64,000 nt of DNA from the NCBI GenBank assembly GCA_032622095.1, contig CP136064.1, forward strand, positions 134,175,129 to 134,239,128, in the 5' to 3' direction. The notes beneath the pieces were generated by a model that was not told the origin of the DNA, ran no database searches, and saw only the letters and a program-made list of their open reading frames with translations. The position numbers and the translations under genes are program-made. This document shows positions 45,066 to 56,365 of the stretch, piece after piece (within the stretch, counting starts at the first letter, position 1; every line of letters starts with the position of its first letter). Source of the DNA: Siphonodentalium dalli (Eukaryota > Mollusca > Scaphopoda > Gadilida > Siphonodentaliidae).

Positions 45066-45740
45066 TAACTCCACAAAAATAAGTCGGACAGACATCATAA
45101 TCGCAGGTGCACAGGTTCCCATGGTACTAAATATCTGTGCCAAGTTAAAAAAAAATTGACCTAAAAATGTAGGAATAAAAGCTCGGACAAAATTATACAT
45201 GTTGTTGAAAAAGGGGGGATAACTCCTCCAAAAACAACCTGACAGACGTCATAATCGCAGGTGCACAGGTTCCCATGGTGGTTGATGTCTGTGCCAAGTT
45301 TCTCGGAAATTGATAAAAAAAACGACCGAGAAAAGCTCCGGACAAATTTGTGTCGAAAAAGGGAGAGAACTCCACCAAAAAATGTCGGACAGATGTCATA
45401 ATCGCAGGTGCACAGGTTCCCATGGTACTAAATATCTGTGACAAGTTTTTAAAAAATTGACCTAAAAATGTAGGAATAAAAGCTCGGACAAAATTATACA
45501 TGTTGTGAAAACTCCTCCAAAAACAGCCTGACAGACTTCATAATCACAGGTGCACAGGTTCCCATGGTGGTTGATGTCTGTGCCAAGTTTCTCGGAAATT
45601 GATAAGAAAACGACTGAGAAAAGCTCCGGACAAATTTGTGTCCACGGACAGACAGACGGCTGTGACGGACAGACGGACAAGCTGATACCAGAATACCCCC
45701 CTCACAACTCGTTGTGGGGGGGGGGGGGGGGGGTATAATT
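45066..45740. repeat. Tandem repeat of about 150 bp with alternating variants
   Basis: The phrase CGCAGGTGCACAGGTTCCCA (or one-base variants) recurs at about 45100, 45255, 45403 and 45546. Units alternate between a 'GTACTAAATATCTGTG' and a 'GTGGTTGATGTCTGTG' type, so the true period is a dimer of about 300 bp. It ends in a GACGGACAGACGG segment and a run of 18 or so G beside GTATAATTATA. Confidence 0.85.
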
Positions 45741-46919
45741 ATATTTTAATATATATATCGTTATTTCTTCCAGCTAGGAGAGTATGGTTAACAAAATACA
45801 TGTTTATTTACAGAATTTAGCAAATCGAATGAATCGTGTGACACAGATATACTTGCAGGTTGGGAGAATTTACTTAATAAAGCTATAAATCGTTGGACAC
45901 AAATCCAACGATTTTGGCTTTTATAAAACTCGTAAAATGTAATTTGTGTGGATTCTGTCACGCGAATGGTAGAAAACGTGTTATTTACACACAATGTGTT
46001 TGTACCGATGAATGTATCGTGATTTGACTAATTTTCCTGGTCATATAGGCCCTATATATATAGCCTATAACCACAGAAAATAGCTGAGTCGCGAAATCTG
46101 ATAGAATTCCCGCAATCGAACTTTCACTTTCAATAGTATTCTCTGAATCTGCAGAAATCAAAGAATTGTACTTTCACTTTCAATAGGATTCTCTGAATTT
46201 GATAGAATTTTCGCTTTCACTTTTCATTTTTACCGCGTAAAGCAACCTTAGTTGACATATGTCAGATACACTTGCTGAGTCCATGACAAATAGTTAATGT
46301 AGCAGTATAATTATCAATTGCTTTATCGATATTACCATGTGCGTTTTGTTTCTATTCTCATCTGCAGCGCCTTCACCTTGTTATGAATTGATACTTTACA
46401 TTGTAGATGGGAGCTATTTCTCATGAGATCAAACGTTTTGATTACATATTGGATTGAACAAATAACAGGGTTTGTTTACGATATAGTTCTGACGGAAATT
46501 ATCTAATATTTCTTGTTATAAAGCGCTTAATGGCGAAGTTATGAAATAATTAATCGCATGCACAGCATAAATAGGTCGTGCGCATAGAGCTCTGAGGAAA
46601 GGACAAAAAAAAAAGGTCTGAAATTCACCTGGAAATGCCTTAAATTACCATTGAAACCTCCGTCAAAATATTTCGAAAAATCGCATATTCTCGACGATGG
46701 AAAAAGCCCAATTTTCCACTTCCAGCAGTCATTTTGGTGTCCATCTTGGACGGGAGTTCCAATTTTGGCATAAAAAGGTGGTGTTATGCCTTTACGTCAG
46801 AAAAATGTACACATGTGTATATATATATGACACGTTTTTCTCACTGTAATTGCATCAAACTGACTTATCGGAAAATGGCAGCCATCTTGGACACCATCTT
46901 GAGTTACAAATGAGAGGTC

Positions 46920-47890
46920 GATCATGAGAGGCCGATCACTATTGGCAAATGTTTAACCCATCCCTTGGCAATAGTAAATTACTATGATCAGAATAATAAT
47001 ATATAGTGTTGATGTTAATTATAGTTGAATTATAGAGTATACTGTTATATACTATTATAAAGAAATGTACATAATAAAACAAACAAGAGGTGTGCACTCA
47101 CGTGCTAGCATACCCCCACCCAGTCTGATTAAAACCATACTCAGACTCGAAAAGTACTGAGTCTGGTGACAATGGATAGAGATTCCATTACTCCCAGCAG
47201 GAATTACGTATTTGCCAGCCAATCACAAATATCCTCATGAACTCGAAGACCAATCAGGCGACAGTCGCATGGAATTCCCAAGACAAGGGGAATCCCTTCA
47301 GCCGGCGGAGATTCCAGTAAACACAGCCCAATAGTTATAAATAGCACAATATTTTTTCCACCGCATATATGGCTAAATGTTTACAAATTAGTTTTACGAC
47401 AGCAAATTTAACACTGAAAAGCATATATAAAGAGTGCAGAATTGACCAATATTACTTAATATGTCAGATATAATTGAATCGTTTCAACAAATTCAACATT
47501 TAGTACCGAATAATTTAGAAGTCGCGATGTCATAAATTTATTAAATTTCCGGCATTATGATAACATCAAAATTAAACGAAGAAAATATATCTTGTGTCGA
47601 TTTATAAACGCAATTAGTTTAATTTGTTAACAGTGATTAATCTCTGTTAAAATAATGTCACAAGGCGCAGAAGATATTCTGAGAGAATGCGTAGCATAAA
47701 AACGAAACCGAAACTGCATTATGTCAATCAAAGTTATTTTTAACGAGAGGCCGATCACGATCGGCAGATGTTAACCCATCCCTTGGCGATAAAAATTTAA
47801 TATGATCGGATAAATGAGTTTTGGTGTTGAATTATAGAGTATACTGTTATGTACTATTATAGACAAATGTACATAACACAAATTATTGGA
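46920..47890. repeat. Direct repeats of about 150 bp flanking a 650-bp block
   Basis: GAGAGGCCGATCAC followed by CCCATCCCTTGGC and GAATTATAGAGTATACTGTTAT occurs at 46929-47070 and at 47742-47880. The block between starts with the CAAGAGGTGTGCACTC repeat (47090), also seen at 24610. It may be one element inserted into another with internal duplication; the class is unknown. Confidence 0.55.
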
Positions 47891-48459
47891 ATTTATGGGT
47901 CACTGGCATTTATATAAGAGAATGCACTGGTACAGGATCTGTAATGCTAAACCGCCACAGCCAGCAAATGTGTAGGTGTGACCTGGACATGGAATACTTG
48001 GGTTAAGTCCAATTTAAGTTTACAATAATAATGTGTCCTAGTATACAGATAAGCAACCTCACCACTGACCCATTAATATCAATTATATAGCAGAGCTGTC
48101 AAAATATCACAGGAATTGTTTATGTTGAACACTGACCTCTGTATTAAACCAATAACAATTATAATGATATCAGACCATCTGAAGATATAACTCTGCAGCA
48201 CAGATGTCCAAGTCTAATGTTAATATCATGTGATGTTTATTGTTGAATCTTTATTTTAAATTAGATGCCATAGCCTTATGTATCAGATTATTTGCACATT
48301 GGCATAAGAGACATCAGAAAATAATATAGCCTTATCAATAGCTAAGTTGTCCAAAGGCAATTGGTGAATTGGATTTAATGTTGCTCCAAACAGATTTACC
48401 AGATTTTGGACCGATTTAATCAAATTTGGTGTGGTGATTCGGGGTACCCTTGGTAGAGT

Positions 48460-48923
48460 TATAATGGTGTTAGTTTTTCAATTTTTTTTAACTTATTTAA
48501 AAAAATTAAAGGGACACATTGGAAATCTTTTTATCATAATCATCAATATCTAAATGAAAACAAATGACAATGTCAATGACATTTTTTTAATTATTATTAT
48601 AAAAGTTAAAAAAAAAAAAAAAAATTTAAATCGATTTTTTTTTCTTCAATTTTTTCTCGAAAAAGGGTCATAACTCCTTTAAAATTAATTGGATCACACC
48701 CATATTAGAACTCGATCTGTATTTTGGGCTGTGAAATTTTTTTTTGAGTTATGGCAGAATGCGTGAATTCTAAGTTGAAAAAGGGCCATAACTCTGTAAC
48801 AAAATCTCGGATCAAACCCAAATTCGAACTCGATCTGTATTTTGGGCTGAGAAACCCACATACAAAATTTGGTTTCGATCGGATAAAAAATGTTTGAGTT
48901 ATCGCATTACTCGTAAAGTGTCT

Positions 48924-48954
<31 letters not shown>

Positions 48955-49021
48955 GACGAACGACGAGTGGTCAATCCGGGCAACGACACTATGTTTACCA
49001 TACTATGGTATGGTTAAACAT
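48460..49021. mobile_element. Relative of the 2.6-kb hairpin-ended element, reverse orientation
   Basis: It shares AAAGGGTCATAACTCC, TTTTGGGCTGAGAAAC, TTGGTTTCGATCGGATA and TATCGCATTACTCGTAAAGTGTC with 12700-13050. The right end is a near-perfect palindrome (ATGTTTACCATACTATGG ... AAACAT, about 48990-49021), corresponding to the hairpin end at 10498. A GACA run lies at 48927-48956. Confidence 0.65.
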
Positions 49022-49390
49022 AAAAAAAGAAAGTCGGACCGCACGCAATTAGCATCATGAGGAGAGGCGGTCCTGAGGAGATTTCATACACAAAATTATT
49101 TAAATTGGTTCATAGTTGTTCGAGTTACGAGGTCGGATGGACGGACACACAGAGGGAGAAAGTGTGACAAACAGATGCGAGAAAGTGTGACGGACAGACG
49201 CGAGAATGTGTGACGGACAGACGCGAAAAAGTGTGACGGACAGACGCAGTCAATCCAGTATACCCCCCATTTTCTTCGAAAGTGGGGGTATAATTATTAG
49301 AATTTATGGGTCAAATAGGGAGACTCATATAAGAGAATGCACTGGCACAGGATCTTAATGCTGCACCAGCACAGCTCCAGTTACGAAAGG
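49022..49390. repeat. GTGTGACGGACAGACGC minisatellite and a GTATACCCCC end
   Basis: Four units of about 23 bp (GAGAAAGTGTGACGGACAGA with small changes) lie at 49155-49246, followed by a hairpin TATACCCCCC...GGGGGTATA (49259-49292). The ATTATTAGAATTTATGGGTCA and TATAAGAGAATGCACTGG repeat then follows, as at 47885. Confidence 0.75.
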
Positions 49391-50187
49391 GTTAAACCAT
49401 GTCATTGGATACCATGTTTCCCAAAGGAAGCAACAAAATTTAAGTAAGGTTTGATCAGCATGGCACCACTGATAATTATTCCTGGTTGTTATCAACAAGA
49501 ATGATAAACCTCATTACATAGACGAAAATGTTCAAGAGCCTTCCTAAAGAGCATAGTTATGATGGTATTGGTTTTTTCAAATTTTGTTAACTTTTAAAAA
49601 GGGAATTTTTTTTTTTAATTAATAAATATTAAAATATATATATTTTATTTAATTTATATATATATATATTTATTTATGTTCTTCGGAATCTCAATGACTA
49701 TATATAGGGACACGAGGGGAACTCGGAGGATGAGCTTGTTCATTGACAACAAACACTGTAGTTCAGATTCAGTTGGGCTGTTTATTATTATAAACATAAA
49801 CAACCAATAATAACTTAAACAAAATATAATATTGTCAAGAAGGTGGAGGCCAATAACCGCCAAAAAGGCAACAAAGTTACTGGCAGTATTCATCTGCTAC
49901 AGTAATAAGATGCCTTGCCCCACCCGAAGCGGACGAGTGCCCATTGAAGGGGATATCCAAAGCATGATATTGATATACCCACCATGGCTATGCTAGCAGC
50001 AAAAGACGTATCAACTAAAGAAGCAAGTTGTGAATGATTGAACAAAATTGTAATTTTTAGTGGGTTCTGCGAATTGACAGAACAGTAGATTCAGAGTGTA
50101 AACAGGTGATGTGTGTTAACCAGTAATACTGTAAATGACATTGCTAATTGATATTAACTTAAAATCATATTTAAAATTGCATATATA
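49391..50187. other. No gene recognised
   Basis: AT-rich DNA including a long A/T and ATATAT segment at 49600-49680. No protein-like frame. Confidence 0.45.
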
Positions 50188-53100
50188 ACTTGTCTGGGCT
50201 AAATACTGGTCAGCCCCAGTGTATATGAGTTGTCTGGTCTGAAAACTGGTTAGCTACTATTTCAATCAATAGGACAAATCTAATTATTTACATAACAGAC
50301 AGGTCTGAATATTGTTCAGCCCCAGCATAGTCTTAACTATGTTCTGGTGTGAAATTTGTGAGGATGAAATTATTATTATTCAGCACCAGCGATAATATAA
50401 ACTACTAGCAGGGTTACCCGGCGTTGCCCAGGTTAATGTATGCTGTGGATATTTGTTGGGAATAGAGAATGCTCTTGCTTAAAGTGTTATACGTTTTCTC
50501 ATAAATTGTATATTCAAATAGCATCACAAAACATGATTATTACAGTCATGGAATATAAATAGTGGCTCACCTTGTCAATTGTCATTCTGTTTATCGCGAT
50601 TAATCCGTTTCACCAATTATGAAGTATTTATTTATTTACAACTGCGTATAATGCATTAGACGTTATAATATGATACATGAACATAATAAACACATTAGTT
50701 CGATAAAAGATGATAATTGCGTTTTACATATTGAGATGTATCAATCAATCTAGTGGGTTGGACTAAGATCTCGAGGACACCTGCCTATCATATCTCCATG
50801 AAACGAAATGTTGTTGCGCAGATATATCAGCTACATGTGCCGGGCACAGAGCGAGATTTTGAGTTGTTTATGTCAGTCGATGAATCTGTTCTAAAACCCT
50901 TGTCAGATGTCAGTATTGGTAGGATCCTGAAAAGTCCTGTGCTACTAACTGCATTTTCTTGTATATCAGAAGAAACTAGCTATATTTGACTGCACACTGT
51001 GACCACTATTTTTGAACAGGCCTTCCATATCTCTTGACAAATTGTAACTTTTTGTGGAAACTGTATTGAATGGAACAGACTAAATTTTGTTATTATATAT
51101 ATGCAATCCTCTGACGGTTCGATGTCTCTCAGTTTGCACAAATATATGTATCTCTTCAATAGAATGATAAATATACGTTTAATGCTTCTTCTAGTTATCT
51201 CGTTTTGCTAGCTCATTGTGTGAATGCTTTGATTTCCATTCCCATATAAATATGACTGTTAAGAAGATATAATTGTTCAAGTGACTTATGTGGGTCACCA
51301 TATGTCGGGATTGTGAAATGTGAATGCCCAACTACTTAAAATGATATGGATATGGCCTGGTGACTGTATATAACTTATATGTGGATATTGGCGAATAGCA
51401 ATCTTATCAATGATAGTGCATATCCGCTCGCCATCCGTGACGCAAACGACACAAAATGTGATTTAATTCATGGTATATCATTAGAGAAAAACGTGTACGA
51501 ATTTGGGGGAATTTGGTTTATTAAATCAATTGTTGATGCAACGCTGACTCGAACAACGCCATACACTCTTAAAAATATAGGTACTTCAGAGTACCTATGT
51601 AGGTACTAAGCTTTGTCCCACGGGGAGTACCAACTTTTTGGTACTCTGGAGTACCAAATTGTTGGTACTCTGGATTACCTAATAATTATTTAAGTTCTGC
51701 CCGGGCATTGTGGATATAATACCCACCCCGCATTTATGTCACCGAAGCCATGACGCTCACGATATGAGGTGCCAAGAAATAGATGCTTTCATGATACGCC
51801 CTATATATTATCTGAAGTACCAAAATATCAAGACAGGTACTCTGAAGTATTTAGGTACTACGCATAGATCCAGCAATTTGATACTCCAGAGAACAAAACA
51901 GCCCTGATACCGGCAAATTTAACAATGTGACATGTTAGATTCCAAATTATGCTGCCGCATTTAAACATCCAATTAAGTACAAAACCACAAAGACTCCCTT
52001 GCATAGTGCTAAATGAAATTATCCGACAGATCTACGACCGCGAGTCGACGGGCGGCCATTTTTCACTTTAATTTAATCGTTTGCACACGGCACTCGATAT
52101 TGACACACCCACGGTCTCACCCAATCAGCATGGAGCCAACGATTGGCCCTCTGTGGAGTACCAACTCATGTGGTTCGATAACGCTGAACAGGCTCTAAAG
52201 ACTTGTAGTACCAAACTGTCTGGTACTATCGCGGCTTTTGGTTCCATGGAGTACCTAAATCAATTGCTTTATTTGAGAGTGTATATTGCGAAGATGATTA
52301 TGTATTCGTTTGGTGGAAATCAGCGACAAATCTATTTCACCATATTTTTTTTTATTTCCCCTCCCACCAACAGCGTCATTTTAGAAAATTTTAACCCGCA
52401 CCATTATCTTTCTTGTAAAAAGTTACCCATCTTAGAACGCATTGGTGCCATCTCGATTGTACCGCGTGAAGTTATATATAGAACGCACACAGACAGACAA
52501 AAAGACAGACAGACAGCACGATGTTATTTCTTGTATCATTTGAGAAGAACGTGTCTGAATTTGATGGTAATTGGTACTAAAAATATTTTGTATCAGTTTT
52601 GGTGACCCTACCGTCCCTATTTCGGACTCAAGCTGCACACACTAAGACTCATTAGAGATTAGAGAAGCATATATATGAAATTGTTGAAAATTGGCGAGTA
52701 TACAAATTCGTATCAAATTTAAGGTCCCCATATCTCTCACCCATAGGGCACCAATTTGGTGTATCTAAACCACACGATAAGATTCCTCGTATCACGGAGA
52801 AGAATATGTATCAATCTGGTGGAAATCGGCACTAAACATATAGATATATTTTGTTGTGTCCCTCTCATCTCTATACACCACTGACTCGAATGGCCCCACT
52901 TGTGACATCCTTAAACCACACGATTACACTCCTGATATCATGGAGATGATTGTTTATAAATTTGGTGATAATCGGCGACTAAACAATTTTTTTTATCAAA
53001 TTTGGTGCCAATCCCTCCCCTCTCCATCTCTCACCGACTTTTGCCATATTTAAACCACGCCATTAGATTCCCATATTATGGGGATGATTATATATAAGTT

Positions 53101-53270
53101 TGGTGGCAATCGGCGACAATTTTTGTTCTGCCCCTCCCCCTTTTCTGCCCCTGACAACAACGGCGTCACTTTAGAAAATTCTAACCTCGACCATTATCTT
53201 TCTCGTAAAAAGCTACTCCTAGTAGACCCCTTTGGCATCATCTAGATGGTCCCCTGTGAATTTCTATAGA

Positions 53271-53307
<37 letters not shown>

Positions 53308-54420
53308 TTCGCAAATATAGATATAGATGTTCTATTATAATTCTTAATACATAAAATTGTCTGGTCTGAATGATTTCCAGCCCCAGTGATAATATAAACT
53401 ATGTACCAGTATAATTCTGCATACATGTACATAACATTGTCTGGTCTGAATGCTTTTCAGCCCCAGCAATAATATAAACTTCAGCCCCAGCAATAATATA
53501 AACTATGTTCAGTATAATTCTACATCCATAAAACGGCCTGGTCTGAATGCTTTTCAGCCCCAGGTTGGCGAGTTTTCTGGTACGAACTCTTTTCAGCTAC
53601 TGTCGTAATCAATAAGACAAATGTAATTATTTACATAACAAACAGGTCTTTACAGCCTCAGCATAGTAGGAAATTTGTGAATTTATAATTGTCTGGTCTG
53701 AATGCTTTTCAGCCCCAGCGCTAATATAAACTATGTTGTATATAGTATAACTCTACATAAATATAATGGCCTGGTCTGAATGCTTTTCAACCCTAGGTAT
53801 ATGAGTTTTCTGGTAAAAACTCTTTTCAGCTACTGTCGTATTCAATAAGCAAAATGTAATTATTTACACAACAGGCTAGTCTGAATGCTTTTCAGCCCCA
53901 GCATAGTGTGAAATTGTGAATATAAAATTGTCTGGTCTGAATGCTTTTCAGTCCCAGCAATAATATAAACTATGCTCGAGAATGCAGTGGTGTGTATTGA
54001 AGTGTCTGGTCTGAATGCTTTTCAGCCCCAGGTATGAGTTGTCTGATGTAAATTCTTTTCACAATTGTGTAGTCAATAACACAAATGTAATTATTTACAT
54101 AAAACTGGTCTGGATACGTTTCAGCCCCAGCAATGATATAAACTATGTTCTAGATAGTATAACTTTGCATAATACTTTTCAGCCTCAGTGTATGTGACAG
54201 TCTGGTCTCAATAATTTTCAACCACCATCCACTCTTGTAATCGGAAAAATGCAATCATTTACTACACTGACTGGTCGGAATATGAACTACCCGTATGTTC
54301 TAACTTCTGTTCAGCTATGCTGTTATAGTCTTTAAGACAATTGTAAATATATATTGTCATAGCACACTGGTCTGAAATCTGACTAATATAAGTAAGCGAA
54401 TGAAGCTATACTTTTATAAT
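50188..54420. repeat. Satellite built on TCTGGTCTGAATGCTTTTCA, split by an insertion
   Basis: The motif TCTGGTCTGAATGCTTTTCA plus GCCCCAG recurs roughly every 75 bp, alternating with GATAATATAAACTATGTTCT, TTTTCAGCTACTGTCGTA and AATGTAATTATTTACATAAC blocks. This gives a longer composite period of about 230 bp. Array parts lie at 50188-50404 and 53328-54420, on either side of a 2.9-kb insertion. No known family is recognised and no coding potential was seen. Confidence 0.85.
50405..53327. mobile_element. 2.9-kb insertion with CTAGCAGGGTTACCCGG start, inside the satellite
   Basis: It begins CTAGCAGGGTTACCCGGCG and ends with a GACA run followed by ATATAGATATAGATG; the satellite sequence is continuous across it (ATAAACTA / TGTTCT). 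The interior holds degenerate repeats around 'TTGGTGGCAATCGGCGACAA' and 'GATTATATATAAGTTTGG', and a block (51590-51900, 52205-52260) of GGTACT/AGTACC inverted motifs. No transposase or RT was seen. The start and end recall tails of RTE-type elements, but this is weak. Confidence 0.6.
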
Positions 54421-55189
54421 CAATTTGCTATATGTCGTACACGTAATGCAACGATGAGAGTATAAAGTGAGCGGTTAACATTTGGATTTATATGGTAAGC
54501 TGAATATCTATCGAGGACTAGAGAGGCGTCATACCTATCGGGACCACACGTACAATATCATTAGTGGAGTGGTCAGTTATTAAAGCCTCTAGTTTTACTA
54601 TGGTAAAGTTTGTATATGTCTCGGTATATGAATATACAAGCCGCACATCCACAAATCAAAACACACTGATAGTCATTCTACAAATGCAGTGGTTTTTAAT
54701 GGTACGAGAGATACAGTAACAATGTATAGATCTACATGTTTATATATTACCCAGACTACAAGCCAAGTCTGTGGACTCATTGTATAGCGTGATAAGCTCA
54801 CAGTGAAAGAATATAAAGGTTTTACTTCCATTCCGTTGGGAAAAGCCGAACCAGGCGGAACAAAGGTCGAGTTTAAATTGAAACAACATTATGGAAGAGG
54901 ATCTCTGCATACATGGCAAGAGATGACACATAGTAACATGGCCCTTAAAAAGGCCTGCACGTAGGGATAAAATTTCCCCAAAGTTGAGACTAATATGGCC
55001 ATGAAAGGCCTGCACGTGGGGATAAACATTCCCCAGGGGATAAACATTCCCCTAAGTTGAGAGGCGCTAGCTGGCTAGCTCATAAATAAGGCCCAAAATC
55101 ACCTACAGTTTTGAGAAACAAAATATATCATTGTATTTCCATTTTTTATTTTTTCCGAGAATCACATTGAGAATAAAGATTATGATTTA
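54421..55189. other. No gene recognised
   Basis: A short direct repeat GGCCTGCACGT(A/G)GGGATAAA occurs at 54952 and 55008, and CATTCCCC recurs next to it. No coding potential. Confidence 0.45.
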
Positions 55190-55985
55190 AGCCATGGAAA
55201 CTGTAAATGGCTATACTGATTGTTACGTTCGTTGAAACGTCTGTAGGGTGTAATGGATTCAGAAAGTCGCATAATTGCTATTGCCAATGTGTCAACCCAG
55301 ATTGGAAGGCAATAGAAGAATAGCCATCTCAAAATGAGAGGCGCGATAAGATCAGCAGCAATTTGATGTGCGAGTGGTTATCTCATAAAATGTAAATGGC
55401 TATATGCCTATGATAACATTGGTTTAAACGGCTAAGGCGTAATAAATTTGAAAATCGCCTAATGCTTACGCCGATGTGGCAGCCAAGAGAGGAAGCCAAT
55501 CGCAAAAGAGAATAGCCATCTCGAATGAGAGGACGCGATAAGAGCGACAGCATTGGTACATGCGAGCAGTTAGCTCATAAAATGTAAATGGCTATGCCTA
55601 TGATAACGTCCGTTTAAACATATGTATGGTGTAATAATTGAGAAAATCGCAGCAAATTGCTATCGCCGACGAGCCAACCATGATAGGAAGACAATCACAA
55701 AAAGAATAGCCATCTCAAAACAAGTGCCGCGCGAACGTCTGACAGCAATTGAACGTGCAAGTGGCTAGCTCAGAAAACAAGCCTAAATCCCATAAAGTTT
55801 TGCAAGAATCAAATTGTACTATTTCTACAGCTGCTTCATAAAATTGAGTATCATGATGGCTATGCCTATGCTGACAGTGATTTAACTGTCTACATGTATA
55901 AGGTGTAATAAATTTGAGATTCGTCAATTGCGATCGCCGACGTATCCACCATGATAGGCGGACAAGCGCACAAATAGCCACTTAA
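55190..55985. repeat. Tandem repeat of about 190 bp, four units
   Basis: Units start at (A/G)ATGGCTAT(A/G): 55205, 55395, 55587 and 55855. Shared blocks are GATAACGT, GGTGTAATAA, TCGCCGA and AATAGCCATCTCAAAA. The third unit carries about 80 extra bases resembling 55085-55170. Not recognised as a known satellite. Confidence 0.8.
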
Positions 55986-56365
55986 AACGTGCCCTGATAA
56001 CGCATTGGTTTTTGATTGGTCCCAAAAGGGACGTAATTCGCATGGTTCAACACCCCCCAACGGAACGGAAGTAAATAATGGTTCGCTGTTTCTTGGTACA
56101 CTGTGGGCGCATGGGCGTTTTGTTTATAAAACGGGTTTCAATTGTTATTCGAATGCCAAGAAGTGCAAAGCGATTAATTCTATGAGTTGTTCATTCGTGT
56201 CCGACTGACCGCTTAAATTCAGGCATGCTTCCAATGGAATTCAGATATAATATTTTAGATTTCTATGGCAGGGACACATAGCAGGGACACATAGAGGGAT
56301 CCCCAGAGGGATCTATATGAATTGTGGGAGCTATTACATTATGTAGCCATGACACAGTTCGTTTA
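55986..56365. other. No gene recognised
   Basis: A 67-codon plus-strand frame (56005-56208) has no recognisable motif. CAGGGACACATAG is duplicated near 56270-56293. Confidence 0.4.

Noticed and set aside
48927-48956. GACA microsatellite as an independent feature
   Set aside because: It belongs to the tail of the dispersed element that ends at 49021; similar tails occur at 53271-53307.
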